DNA of 64,000 nucleotides from Monodelphis domestica (Eukaryota > Chordata > Mammalia > Didelphimorphia > Didelphidae): positions 542,047,689 through 542,111,688 of the forward strand of contig NC_077227.1 in assembly GCF_027887165.1 (NCBI RefSeq). Reading direction: 5' to 3'. The position numbers were made by a program, and so were the translations under genes. Numbering within the stretch: the first letter of the stretch is position 1; every line of letters begins with the position of its first letter. This document shows, one piece after another, positions 1 through 11,050 of the stretch. Under the pieces are notes generated by a model. That model saw only the letters and a list, made by a program, of their open reading frames with translations, was not told the DNA's origin and did not search any database.

Positions 1-14
1 GGGTGGTAGAAGGA

Positions 15-72
15 GCACTAACACCACCACCCCCACTACCACCACACCCCCAAACAACCACCCCCCACCCCT
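15..72. repeat. C/A-rich low-complexity tract
   Basis: Irregular run of ccaccaccaccccc-type triplets and C runs. No coding or regulatory meaning can be assigned. Confidence 0.7.
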
Positions 73-74
73 GC

Positions 75-225
75 CTCTATCATTGACTAGCTATGCAACC
101 TTAGAAAAGTCACTCAGTCTCCCTGGCTCTCAATGTTCTCATCCATCTAATGAGAAGATTGAAGTAGATGGTCTCCCAAGTCTTTTACAGTTCTGGATCA
201 TACAATGCTATATAATAAACAAATA
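75..225 (+). repeat. MIR/CORE-SINE fragment
   Basis: The right half of a MIR-type element is visible: 'agtcactcagtctccctgg', then a 'tcatccatctaatgag' block, then the tail 'agatggtctcccaagtc' ending near 'ggatcatacaatgc'. The tail core (tct-aag-tcttttacag-tctg) resembles the unit of the minisatellite at 870-1845. Confidence 0.55.
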
Positions 226-339
226 CACTTTCACCAAATTAGGAGGATAACCATTTGAAGGTATTTGTGGCAATACCTAAACTGGACCAGTTTAAGACAC
301 AAGTAGAAATTGTCTTCTCCACCTTTCCAATTATTTCAT

Positions 340-430
340 AAAATAGTAGAATCTTAGGATTTAAATTTGGAATGAATCTTAAAGATGATCTAATCCCACT
401 TCTAAGTGAGGGCACTGAAATCCAGAGAAG
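340..430 (-). repeat. Antisense MIR-like fragment
   Basis: 'agaatcttaggatttaaat' followed by 'gatgatctaatcccac' and 'ctgaaatccagag' is the reverse of a MIR-type tail. It lies head to tail against the sense MIR that follows. Confidence 0.4.
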
Positions 431-434
431 TATC

Positions 435-705
435 AGTTTTGTGTAATGGAGAGAATGCTGGACCTGAAGTCAGGAAAACCTGATTTTAAGTCCAGCTGTA
501 AACACTTCCTAGCTGTGTCACCTTGACAAGACACTTAACCTCTGTCTGCCTCAGTTTACTCACCTGTAAAATGGTGATGATATTAGCACCTACTTTCAGG
601 TTTTTGTTAGGATTAAAATGATATACTAATTGTAAGGTGTTAGCATAGTGCCTGACACTTAGTCAGCCCTATATAAATGTTAGCTGCTATTATTTATTCT
701 AATTA
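435..705 (+). repeat. MIR/MIR3-like SINE, nearly complete
   Basis: Blocks in order: 'tgctggacctgaagtcagg' (left arm), 'cctagctgtgtcaccttg', 'ctgcctcagtttactcacc', 'tgtaaaatggtgatgat', 'agcatagtgcctgacactt' and 'ataaatgttagctgctatt'. This is the full order of a mammalian MIR with the CORE domain in the middle. It is one of the better preserved copies here. Confidence 0.8.
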
Positions 706-869
706 TTGAGGTGGTGATGGGAGTTGTTATTAATTAACTGTCTTCATTTGCCTAAGCATTTACAGCCATCACTATCTTTCTGTAAAGTGTGTGTATAAGG
801 GGGTGGAGTAGGAAGGGAGGAAGAGGTGGGACTAAATGATCTCTAAGAGCAGTCGCAACTCTGTCATTC

Positions 870-1845
870 CATTTTCTACATTCCTACATCTCTAGCTTTG
901 ACCTTTTTTGCCTTGAGTTCTAAAATTCCCTTCTGGCCTTTGATATTTGTTGCCTGTGTTCTTATGGTTTTTCTAACCAATATATTTTGTCTTCTAATTC
1001 TAGCACTGCATGTTCTGTGTTCTAAGGTCTTAAATTGCTCTGTTATGGTCCTGGGGATATTTTTATTTGTATACAATTTCTTTTTCTTTTTCAACAGGTT
1101 TATACCATTTTAAAGTTCTCAAAAGGTTTTACATATATTATTTCATTTAAACTAACTACCTTTTGATGTAAATAATGTTATATTATGTGAGGAATTCAAA
1201 CAGAGATTAAGTGACTTGTCCATGGTCACATATCTAGCAATTATCTGAGGAAGGATTTGTGCCTAGATCTTCCTGACTATATACCTAAATATTATATATT
1301 ACGACATGGTGTCTTTCATAGTCTTTTCCAAGGTTTCTTTTGGCTCTAAAATCCCATGTCCTAAAATCCTTTACATCTCCAACAATCTTTGACCTATTTT
1401 ATAAGGTCATTTCTCATTCTCATATCCCATGTTCAATGCTCTAAAGCCCTTTATTATGTGTTTCTGATCTTTTCCAATTCTGACATCAGGGGTTCTAACT
1501 TTTAAGGTCCTTCCAGCTAATATAGTGTCCTATGATCTATGATTATTTCTTATACTTGCAGTACATGATTTGTCTTCTGAGACCTTCCCCTTTTCATCTT
1601 TAAGTACTAAGGTCCATTTCAATTCTAGCATTCTGTCATCTTAGATCTCTTATAACCTTATATTTTATGTTCTAAAGACTCTTTCAACTGTTACAATCTA
1701 TGTTCTAAGAGACCTTCTAGAGTTGACATCTGTGTTCTAAAGTCCCTCTCTAACCCTGACATTTTAGATTATAAGAACTTTTTTCAGCTCTGATATGTTA
1801 TATTCTAAAGTCCCCTGCAGATTATGATTTTGGGATTTTTTTGGG
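870..1845. repeat. Degenerate ~33-bp minisatellite
   Basis: Diverged units with the core 'gttctaaagtccctctc' followed by a '(ctg)acattctatg'-like half. Clear unit starts lie at 1669, 1702 and 1734 (33 and 32 bp apart), then about 1768 and 1801. Weaker units are seen at about 917, 993, 1019, 1360, 1437, 1494 and 1606. The array is broken at about 1110-1300 by an antisense MIR-like piece. The unit resembles the tail of MIR-type SINEs in this window, so it probably arose by expansion of such a tail. Shadow reading frames inside it are not genes. Confidence 0.7.
1110..1300 (-). repeat. Antisense MIR fragment inside the minisatellite
   Basis: 'acatatattatttcattta', then 'agattaagtgacttgtcc', 'atggtcacatatctagc' and 'gatcttcctgactatat' are the reverse of MIR. 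No repeat units are visible inside it, so it was probably inserted into the array. Confidence 0.6.
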
Positions 1846-2895
1846 CAAAACAGAGACTCCAGTTTCTGTAGATTTTTGCTCATTTTGAAGGGGCATGTGA
1901 CCACCCTGAAAGAGCTCCATCTAAAATAACTGTTTACTTGCACAACACAAAACCCTGGAATATCTTGATTGAGGTCCAAATATGGCCTTCCTATTGCCTA
2001 CAAATTCCTTTGAAGTTGAACAAAGAGGGCGGAGAAGCTTCAGCTCTGAAATTGGACATTAGTCACAGCCTGGAGAGAAAATGACAGTTCCATGATATTC
2101 TCAACCCAGGTTTCAATGAGCATGGTGAGGTTGGGTGTGTTTGAACCTCCTTTGAAGATGCTGGGAGGCAATCTACATTGTTTGGAAGCTTCCCCTGGGG
2201 CCGGTACCCTTTTGTGAAATTTTCACTGGGTTATGCTTGTTTCCATATGAATTGATAGCTGATGAATATTTCCAAAGCCCTGGGCCAAAATATTGAAAAC
2301 AGACTAGCATGAACACATTGTGGGAGAAATATGTCATTCCAAGAGCTGGGTGCTGGACAGAAAGGACACCCCATTATCTCCTCTGGGTAATTGACAGGGA
2401 CAAAGAGACATGATCAGAAAGCCATAGAGGTCAGTGGCAGGGGGTAGGACTTCAAACATTGCAACTAGTACTATCAGGGGAACTCAGAAGAAAAAGAAAA
2501 TTGTCTTTGTTTAATGTCAATGTGGTAGAAAAAGTTTCTTTCACAAATCTTTTGACCCTTAAAGAATAGGATCAATGGATGTTATGTTTCTGTAACATTT
2601 TTTTCAAAGGGCTAATGTGTTCCTACATCTCTTCTTTGCTTTTAAATTTTGGAAAATACTAGAAAATTATAACAGAAATTACTAGAGTCTTAAGGGAAAC
2701 AAAAACAAACAAAAATTATTTTTAAACCCACTATATCCATTGTCTTATAGTAATATATAATAGACATCCAGGAAAGTGGAAGCTAAGTTAATGAATGTCA
2801 CGTTGCTTTTAAAGTTGTTTCTGTGATGGAAGATATATCCCCATGTCCTCTAACCAAAAATATGATCTATCTACATGAATCTGTATGCTATAATT
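1846..2895. other. Unique sequence, no gene seen
   Basis: No repeat family or credible coding frame was recognised. The part at about 2020-2420 is less A+T-rich and lacks simple repeats, so it may be a conserved non-coding block, but nothing in the window proves this. Confidence 0.4.
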
Positions 2896-2899
2896 TTAC

Positions 2900-3070
2900 T
2901 TTATTCAAGTATTCATTCAACAAATATTTATTGAACACTTGCTCTATGGGTAGGAAATGTAAATTTGTTGCAGACTCTACTCTCAAATATCTTATAGTCC
3001 ATAAGGAGAATATTACACAAACATATAATAACAAGGAACAGCATTACATTGTTAGTGTATTCGGATAACA
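2900..3070 (-). repeat. Antisense L2 3' end
   Basis: 'attcattcaacaaatattta' followed by 'ttgaacacttgctctatggg' and, after a gap, 'tatcttatagtccataagg' is the reverse of an L2 LINE 3' terminus. The copy is heavily diverged. Confidence 0.55.
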
Positions 3071-3254
3071 CCATTGGTGAAATTGGCTAATGATCACAAT
3101 TAAACCAGATTCACACTTAACCTACATGGTAGATTGCAATGGCTGAGCTTTAGCCATAGAGTAGTGCATGAATTATTTGAAACAAACAACATTTTAACAT
3201 AATTTAATTCTATGAGAGGAATGGTCATTTTTATAAGCTTCTTCTAAGGCAAGA

Positions 3255-3395
3255 CTTATTCAGAATCTCTGTCCCTGTTAGACTAAGTACTCCTTCAGAG
3301 GAGGAACTGTCTTTTGCCTTGATTTGTATTCCCAGAAGCAAAGTGCATGGCACAGAGTAGGAGCTTAATAAATGTTTATTGACTGACTGACCATG
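3255..3395 (+). repeat. Sense L2 3' end
   Basis: 'gttagactaagtactccttc', 'gaggaactgtcttttgcc', 'tgtattcccagaagcaaag' and 'cttaataaatgtttattgac' give the typical L2 3' UTR order, ending in tga-rich repeats. Confidence 0.7.
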
Positions 3396-3891
3396 ACAAC
3401 ATGATACCAGATTGAACTGGTATCACCACCTCTTGTGAGTTCTCTACTGTGTGCTGGATTTAATGACACATGTTTCATTACTCTCTTCTGTCGTTTTAAT
3501 TCTGTGGTTTTAAACAATAGATATTACCACAAGAAAATGTAAAAAAAATATAAAAAAAATTTTAAAAAATAACCTATTGCTCTTAAAACTTAAAACTTAA
3601 AAACTAAAAAAAAGTATGCATCATTACTATTAGAGATATTACAACGATTGTTGGTGCAAGGAGATTGAGCATTTGAAAAATTATTCAATGACAACGAATA
3701 GGGATCAGTAGCACTGAAACTCAAAGGAAAATGCAGTTAAAAGCAAAAAATAAAAAAATAAACATAATTGGATCTGACCATTATAAGTAGGAAGGAGATG
3801 ATTATGAAGTATAAGTGAAATTGCCTATTAGTATCATAACCATTCTTTAAAATTCAGCTAGAATTACTCTTCCTCCATGAATTACCCACAG

Positions 3892-3940
<49 letters not shown>

Positions 3941-4009
3941 ATCCTCAGTTTCTCCTTTTACTGGTCCCTTCTTCACAATTAATACACATGCCTAGATGTC
4001 ATCTATCCT
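3396..4009. other. A-rich unique stretch
   Basis: Contains A-rich runs at about 3540-3620 and 3745-3765 and the CA microsatellite listed separately. No gene or recognisable element otherwise. Confidence 0.4.
3893..3938. repeat. (CA)n microsatellite
   Basis: Uninterrupted CA dinucleotide run of about 23 units. Confidence 0.97.
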
Positions 4010-4365
4010 TAGAAAATCCTCACTAAACCCTACTGATTCCTTAAATAATTACCTTATTATATATCTTTTCTTGCTTTCTCAGTCAGACTTCTAGAAAAGG
4101 TTACCTTTAGTTGCTTCATCTACTTTCCTGTCTCATTCACTTTCACAGTCTGTCTTCTAAGGTCTTATGCATCACCTGAAACTTCTCTCTGCAATAACCA
4201 ATGACCTCTTAATTGACAAATTTAAATTTCATGTTTTTCTCAATTTGAATACATTTTGACCTTTTGTATTTCAGGCTGCCCTCCCTTCCTGAATATTTAG
4301 TTTTCTTAGGCTTTCTGTTAATGGTTATACCTTTGGTTTTTCCTCCTAACTGTGTGACCCATTCT
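4010..4365 (+). repeat. Sense L2, ORF2 RT region
   Basis: 'cctgaaacttctctctgc', 'aataaccaatgacctctta' and 'attgacaaatttaaat' match the L2 ORF2 stretch just upstream of the DLSAAFDTVDH reverse-transcriptase motif. The frame is destroyed. It abuts an antisense L2 piece at 4370. Confidence 0.55.
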
Positions 4366-4369
4366 GTAT

Positions 4370-4720
4370 CTCATCAACAAATAAACATTTGTAAAATACT
4401 TACTATACATATCAGGAATTGTGCTAAATAATGAAGATAGAAAAAAGAGGCAAAATATATGTCTTACCCTCAAGGAGTTTAAAATTTAATGGAAAGAAAA
4501 TATGCAGACAAAAATATGCAGACAAAAAAGCATGCCATCTCTAGGGTAAATGGAGAGTAGAGTGGTAGAAGAAAGGTTTTAGAATTGAGAGAAGTTAGGG
4601 AAAGTTTCCTATAGCAGTTGAGATTTTATTTGGGACTCAAAGAAAGACAAGAAGATCAGTAGTTGGAGCAGAAGAAGGAAAGCTTTCCAGGCACAGAATG
4701 CACTCATAGAAAATGTCAAA
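4370..4720 (-). repeat. Antisense L2 3' part, first half of a split copy
   Basis: 'tactatacatatcaggaatt', 'ccctcaaggagtttaaa' and 'gctttccaggcacagaatgc' are the reverse of L2 3' UTR and ORF2 C-terminal sequence. The order resumes at about 6770, so the L1 between was inserted into this L2. Confidence 0.7.
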
Positions 4721-4739
4721 TCACAAAAATCATTAGTAT

Positions 4740-6720
4740 TTCTCTCTACTATCAAAAAAGTCTAACAGAAAGATGTAGAAATAGTATTCCATTTATTACA
4801 AATTGAGACAATACAAAATATCTGGGGATCTTCCTGCCAAGACAAACCCATAGACTGTATGATCACAACTACAAAACACTTTTCACACAAAGTCAGATCT
4901 AAAAAATTGGGAAAATATTAATTGCTCATGGTAAACTGAGCCAATATTAGAAAAATGACATTTCTACCTATTAATTTACTTACTCAGTGATCAATCAATT
5001 TACTTATTTACTTATTCATCAAACCAATAAAACTACCCAAAAATTATCTCTGGGAACTAGAGAAAATAATAACAAAATTCATCTGGAAGTACAAAATACT
5101 TGGAATATCAAGGTAATTCATGAATAATATTAAAGCAAGTCCTTAACTACACACATACACACAGAGACTATATTATAAAGTAGCAAACATCAAAACCATC
5201 TGATACTGGCTAAGAAATAGACTGGAGGGTCAATGTAATAGATTAAGCATTCAATACACAATGGTAAATGACCATAATAATCTAGAATTTGACAAACCCA
5301 AAGATTCAAGCTTTTAGAAGAAGAAAATCCCTATTTGACAAAAAACTGATGGGGAAACTGGAAAATATGGCAGGAATTAGGTATAGATCAACACTTCAGA
5401 CCACATCCCAAGTCAAACCCAAAATGTATACATGATTTTGAAATAAAAGGTGATACCATAAACAAATTAAGAGAGCACAAAATACTTTAACCTTTCAGAT
5501 TTATAGACAAGGGAGAATTTAGGTCAAAACAAGACACAGAACATTATAAGATTTAAAATACATAACTTTGACTACATTAAATTTAAAAGTTTATGCACAA
5601 ACAATAGCAATGAAACCAAGATTAAAAGGAAAACAAACCAGAAAAACATTCTTTATAACAAGTCTCTCTAGCAAAGGCTTCATTTCTCAAATATATAGAG
5701 AACTGTGTCAAATCTATAAGAATACAAAGCATTTCCCAATTGCTAAATGGTCAAAGGACCTGAGCATGCAATTCTAAAATATGAAACCATAACTAGCTTT
5801 AGTCATATAAAATAGTCTAAATATTTATTAAAGAAATTTTATTAATTTTTATTATATATGTATATATAATAAAATAATTTTATTAAAGAAATGCAAATTA
5901 AAACAATACTGAGGTACCACCTCACACCCATCAAACTGACTAACATGACAAAAAAGGGAAAATGATACATTTTGGAAGGTATGTGGAAAAATCAGGACAC
6001 TAGCAAACTGCTGGTAGAGCCACAAACTGATAAAAGCATTCTGGAAAGCAATCTGTAACCATGACCAAAGGTCCATGAAAACATGAACACCCTTTGGACC
6101 ATCAATATCACTACTAGGCCAATAACACAAAGAGATCAAAGATACAGGGAAAAAAACCTTTCCTGCACAAAAATTCATAAAAGTTCTTAATGTGGTGGCA
6201 AAGAATTGGAAGCTGAAAGAATATCCATCAATTGGAGGAATGACTAAATAAATTGTAGTATATTCTTGTAATGGAATGTGCCTTTAAAAATGAAAAACAA
6301 AATGATCACAAAAAAAGCCTGGAAAGACATGAAATGATGCAAAGTGAAGTGAGCAGAATCAGAATATTGTACACAGTAATAACAATAATGTATGGTGATC
6401 TACTGTGACTGAAAACTATTATTAATAAGGCAAGCTTCCAGGACAACTCCAATAGATTCATGACAAAAAAAATCAACCACCTTAGAAGGAACAGACAAGA
6501 GTATGAATGCAAATTGAAACATACCAGTCTTGATTTACTCCATGAATTTTTTCCAATGAAGAAATGTCTTTTTAAACAATATAATGAACATGGAAATATG
6601 TATTATCTGATACAATATGAATGACCTCTATGATATTACCTGTCTTCTTGGGGAACTGGGCAGGGTGGGAGGGAGAGAGAGAACATTGATTGGAACATAT
6701 CAGAAAATAAATTTTGAAAA
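4740..6720 (+). repeat. 5'-truncated L1 LINE (older subfamily)
   Basis: Starts within the RT/thumb part of ORF2 and runs to the 3' UTR. Landmarks are 'actacaaaacacttttcaca', 'gaggtaccacctcacaccc' (ORF2 C-terminal RYHLTP region), 'tatccatcaattggagg' and the 3' UTR 'agtgaagtgagcagaatcag', ending in 'agaaaataaattttgaaaa'. ORF2 has many stops and frameshifts. A short in-frame remnant is at 5568-5777 (GLISQIYxEL-like ISQIYRELCQIYKN). I could not define a convincing target duplication. Confidence 0.8.
5824..5892. repeat. AT hairpin between 14-bp direct repeats inside L1
   Basis: 'tttattaaagaaat' occurs at 5824-5837 and again at 5879-5892. Between them is a palindrome with perfect 12-bp arms (5847-5858 and 5863-5874) around the loop tgta. 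The second direct repeat is the native L1 segment, so the rest looks added. It is a small insertion with a 14-bp duplication or a local hairpin-driven duplication. Confidence 0.6.
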
Positions 6721-6769
6721 AAGTATTGATATTTGATCTGAAAAATGTTATAATTTTTTAAAAGCAACT

Positions 6770-7700
6770 ATTTAGAAATAAGATATAAAGTTTCTGGTCT
6801 GTGGGAAAGGCATGAGGGCAGTGCCACTGGATTGAAGATTATTTGGAGAGTCAGGTATAAAAAGCCTGAAAAGATAGAAAGGTTATAAATTACTTTGAAT
6901 GCCAAACAGAGCTTTTTTGTATTTGATTGTAGAATCAATAGGGACATGCTGAAGTTTATTGAGTAGAAAAATAACATGATAGATTCTATTTATAGAAAAA
7001 TCACTTTAGTGCCTGAATGGAAGATGGATTAGAATGGGGAGAGACTTGTGACAAGCAGATTCACCAGCAGCTATCCAAGTGGTGATGGGAGTCTACACTA
7101 GAGTGTTTCTGTGTCAGAGAAGAGTCAGGGATATATTTGAGATGTTGCAAAGATAAAATCAACTGTCCTTGGCAACAAGTTGGATATGGGGATGAGAGCT
7201 AGTGAGAAGTCTGGGATGAATTTTAGGGTGTGAATTTGAGAGCCTGAGAGAATGGTATTGTCCTCTACAGTAATAGGGAACTTAGATGAAGATGAAGTTT
7301 TAAGAGGAAAAATAATAGTTCCTTTTTGGACATATTGAGTGTAAGACATCTCCTGGACATCCAACTTGACATGTCCATGGAGATAAATATTGGTGGTCAG
7401 CAGAGAATTCAGGACAATAAAAGGTAGATTTGAGAATCAATAGCATAAAGAAGGATAATTAAATCTATAGGTGCTGTTGAGATCACCAAGTGACAGAGTA
7501 TGAAAGGAAAAGAGAAGAGGGCCCATGACAACCCTAGGACACCAAAATTAGAAGGCATGATCTGGAATACAATCTAGCAAAAGAGACCATGGAGTGGTCA
7601 GATAGATAGGAAAAAAATAAGAATAATGTCCCAAAAACCTAGAGAGAAGAGAAAATTAAGGAAGAAAACGATCAATAGTGTCAGAGATCATAGAAAGGAT
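6770..7700 (-). repeat. Antisense L2 ORF2, second half of the split copy
   Basis: 'aatgccaaacagagctttt', 'gattagaatggggagagac', 'tccttggcaacaagttgga', 'ttggacatattgagtgtaag' and 'gatcaccaagtgacagag' follow the L2 ORF2 order backwards, from the C-terminus toward the RT domain. Read with 4370-4720 it forms one L2 copy of roughly 1.3 kb, now split. Confidence 0.75.
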
Positions 7701-7899
7701 GAATGGGGGTGTTGGATCTTTATCCATATCTATCCTCTATCTGTGAATGAATATCTCAATATTTTGTTGTTTGTTTTTTTCCTTGGGCATTCTCCTTTCC
7801 ACCTTCCCTTACTGTGTTACCTTATCAGCCTCCAAAGGATTAATTAACACCTCTATGCAAATGATTGTCATATCTATATTCAGTACTAAGTTCCTTCCT

Positions 7900-8645
7900 T
7901 AGCTACAGACCCATAATGCCAATTACATGTAGCACATTTTAAACCGTAGACCTCATAGACAATCTCAAAATCAACAAGTCCAAAACAAACCTCTATTTTT
8001 CTCAAAAATCTACCCCTCTTTTCTGCTTCTTAATTTCTAACCAATGTTTCACCATTCTTCTAGTCATTCAGATTGACAATTGTTGTCAATGGTTCTTATC
8101 CTCTATTACTCACTCATTCTCATTCACTCTCCAAGCTAATTAGTTGGAAATCTTGCCATTTCTATCTCCTTGTAATTTCTTAAACATGTTCCCTTCTATA
8201 TTCATACAGCCACTATTTTCATTCTGATTCTCATTAACCCATGTCTAGATTATTGCAATAGCTCCCTAATTTCTTTTTTCTACCTCAGATTTTCTCCACT
8301 CAAATCTGTGTTCCCTGTTACTGACAAAGTGATTTTCCCAAAGTACAATTTTTACCATGTTATTCCACTACTATAGAAAGACCAATGTCTTTATATGTCA
8401 CTACTATGTAAAGACCCTTCACTACTAGTATCAAGTATAATCCCTCTGTTTAACATTTAATGAACTTTACAACATAGCCCCCAGAATACCTTTCAAGGAT
8501 CATCACACATTACTCTTCTTCCTGTAATTTATAGTCCAATCAATTTGACTTTCTTATGAAGAGCTTTTCATAGAAAGTTCTCTATTTTTCATCTCTTTGC
8601 ATTGACCTTCATTCTTGCCTAGCATGGACTCTCTCCTCATCTTCA
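7900..8645 (+). repeat. Sense L2/CR1-clade LINE, ORF2 C-terminal region
   Basis: 'tctagattattgcaatagct' (the LDYCNS motif of CR1/L2 C-termini), 'gacaaagtgattttccca' and 'atggactctctcctcatc' occur in coding order. The frame is broken throughout. Interrupted by an L1 3' piece at 8650-8785 and continued to about 8960. Confidence 0.6.
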
Positions 8646-8649
8646 ATTC

Positions 8650-8785
8650 TTTTTTTTCTGAGTTGAAATTTTTTCTAATTAATTCATTTTGAATATTGTT
8701 CCATGGTTACATGATTCATGTTCTTCCTTCCTCCGCCTCCCATAACCAACAAGCAATTCCATTGGGTTTTACGTACTTATCTCCA
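8650..8785 (-). repeat. Antisense LINE 3' end insert (L1-type)
   Basis: A T-rich start, then 'ccatggttacatgattcatg', 'cttcctccgcctcccataa' and 'caattccattgggttttacg'. The last block parallels the 3' UTR box seen at 40430-40450 ('gattccactgggtatcac'). It lies inside the L2-clade copy. Confidence 0.5.
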
Positions 8786-8960
8786 ATTCTTAAAATCTCT
8801 ATTATCCTTCAAAATTTAGTTCAAGTATCACATTCTTCATGAGGTTGGTTGTTCCTGCTCTCCACAACTAATAGTATCTTCTGTGAGCTTCCTGAGAATA
8901 GAAAGTACTTCCTTTTTGACTTTGTATCTCCAATTGTATCCAGCTCCATAAGTAGAATAG
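8786..8960 (+). repeat. Continuation of the sense L2/CR1-clade copy
   Basis: 'tagttcaagtatcacattc', 'tcatgaggttggttgttcc' and 'gtatctccaattgtatccag' give the LINE C-terminal/3' UTR order that follows the block ending at 8645. Confidence 0.5.
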
Positions 8961-9409
8961 AATATTTGCTTTTTAACTCTTATCTCAATTAACAAAATGA
9001 AATAAGGTCCTTATGATGCTCTGAACAAAAATCATCCTTTAATGATCTCTGAGATAGATCTACCTCAGAATAAATTCTAGGAGTCCACGTCTTCAGTCCA
9101 TTAATTAAAGCTTACATGAAGCATGTATAGGTTTGATTATTCCTTGTTATTCTATATTCTTTCCTGAATAACTTTTTATCTGTTCAGATTGGCTTGAACT
9201 TTTTTGGATTCAAGTTAGAGGAAGCCAAATTACTATGATTCACACAGTTAGATGCTTCCTAACACTTGATTGTCAATAGCAAAGCAAATGGGATTGCAAG
9301 TCTGTCACAGCCATCCTTGCAGCATAATGTGTGGTTTCAGAAAACACTAGCAGGTGGCACATGCACCTCTGTTTAGACTCTGGAGGTGGTGCTAGTCATG
9401 TATAGGCAT
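8961..9409. other. Unique sequence, no gene seen
   Basis: No recognised repeat. 9230-9400 has a more balanced base composition than its surroundings and could be a conserved block, but this is untested. Confidence 0.35.
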
Positions 9410-9590
9410 TATGAAAGATAGCAAGATATAGTTCAAAGACTATTATTTTTAAACTAAAAGGACCTGGATTCAAATCTTGCCTCTGCTATTTGCAACCTGC
9501 ATGACTTTGGGCATGCAAATGGATCACTATTTAAGTCTAAGATTTCTAAATTATCTTCCATTCTAGATCTAAAAGCATATAAGCCCTTTT
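9410..9590 (+). repeat. MIR fragment
   Basis: 'ggacctggattcaaatcttg', 'tttgcaacctgcatgactt' and 'tattatcttccattctag'-like tail. The CORE part has degraded. Confidence 0.55.
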
Positions 9591-10024
9591 ATAAGGGAGC
9601 TCTGTCAGTAACAGGTCACTATAATTAAATTAGTCAACTCTGGCTTTGCCAAAACAGAACTAAGATCCTATAAGTTGTATGAAGTGGATGAATGAGGAAA
9701 AAGGGTGCTTTAGAAGTGAGCAACATATGATAGTATTGGAGATTTTGGATTTTTCATCCAATCTCATGAAACTTTGTGCCAGTCTGAGTCTGATTGGTTC
9801 ATTTAGACACTATTAGTGATGAGTTCTGAAAGAGTAGGCAATGGGAGTTTGACAAGTCTTGTTTATTTAGAGTTGTGGAGACTGTTAGTATTAGTGAGAA
9901 AGAGTTATTCTCCACATTCAGCTGCTTGCTGTGTGACTCAAGTTCATTTTCAGAGGAATTCTGTTGCCAAGGCTTTTAAGTCTTTGAGACAAAAATGAAG
10001 GTCCTGTTTTTTTTTTATTACTTG

Positions 10025-10225
10025 CCAGCATGATTCAGTGAAAACCATTGAATTTGTTGTTTTGATATTAGAGGACCTGAGTTTGAATTCTTGTTCTGTC
10101 ACTCATTAAGTGTGACCGGGGACAAGTTTCTCAACACTTTAGATTTCATTTCCCTAGGTCTTAGTTTCTTGATCTTTAAAACAAAGTGGGTCCCTTCGTT
10201 CTCCAAATTCTAAGGGGTAGGGATG
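10025..10225 (+). repeat. MIR fragment
   Basis: 'gaggacctgagtttgaattc', 'tctgtcactcattaagtgtg', 'taggtcttagtttcttgatc' and the tail 'gggtcccttcgttctccaaa' are in the sense order. Confidence 0.6.
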
Positions 10226-10439
10226 GGAATAGGAAGGAAATACTAATGATTAATTCATTTATTGAAGAAACCTATTGCATACATTCAGAGTTTCTATTAC
10301 TTTGGAATTTTGAAAGAAAAAACAGTGAGCATGATTAATATCAGTGCAGTCCTTGGCAATGTAAAGACTGTAAGCTGAAACTGAGAATCTTTCTGTTTAA
10401 ATGGTTCAAGTTCAAGATGTTCTTGCCTCAACTAAAAGG

Positions 10440-11050
10440 TAAACAATGGCCATTTTTTTAAAAACCCAGGGCTATAGAGGACTCCATTCCCAGACCAGAC
10501 ACTATTTCATAGAAATATGTGAAAGAGTGACAGAATTACAAAATAAATTTTCTTTTTTTTCTTATGAACCTTGTGCCCCAGATGTAGCCTCTGTAAACAT
10601 TCTGTCTGAGCGAGGAATATCTTGTTTCTTAGCTGCAATACAATTTCACAGGCTCGTTGGAATGAGAGACAGAAAAGATCTATTAAATCATTTTGTCCGC
10701 TCCCTGCCAGCATGGGATTGGTCCCCGAAGTACATTTTCCACTGCTTTGTCGATTTGGAAATGACTCAAGCAAGGAGGTTTCCATCACTTCCCATGGGAG
10801 ACTTTTCAAGGCTTTAATCGTCCTCGCTGTTAAGATTGCTTTAATTTGCCTTTGCTCAATTTTCCTTTGCTCGGCTTCATTCTGTTATTCCCAGTCACTC
10901 TCTGTTGGATGTCTCCATTCTTATTGTATCTCCCCTTCAAAGACTTACAGGGAGTTATCATCTGTTAGTCATCTACCCAGGAATGGAGTTCTTTTAATCT
11001 TTCCTCCTATATTCAATACCTTCATCTCTTTTCATTGTTCTTGCTGAGGC
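10440..11050. other. Candidate conserved regulatory block, CpG-retaining
   Basis: No repeat family was recognised. At least eight CpG dinucleotides lie between about 10605 and 10880, against scarcity elsewhere. The block also holds a consensus AP-1 site (tgactca, 10762-10768). Overlapping open frames on both strands (10446-10817 and 10622-11047 plus, 10507-10809 minus) encode no protein I recognise. Retained CpG and lack of stops suggest either an enhancer or a lost repeat of unusual composition. This is inference from composition only. Confidence 0.4.

Noticed and set aside
870-1845. CRISPR-like array
   Set aside because: Units are contiguous and diverged with no unique spacers, and the setting is a vertebrate genome. 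It is a minisatellite.
4700-6775. Target duplication for the L1 at 4740-6720
   Set aside because: Only a short, imperfect match ('gaaaatgt' against 'gaaaaatgt') was found, so it was not claimed.
10446-11047. Overlapping frames of 100-141 codons on both strands as a possible exon
   Set aside because: No protein family recognised, no convincing splice sites read, and frames exist on both strands, as expected from composition. Kept only as a possible conserved block.
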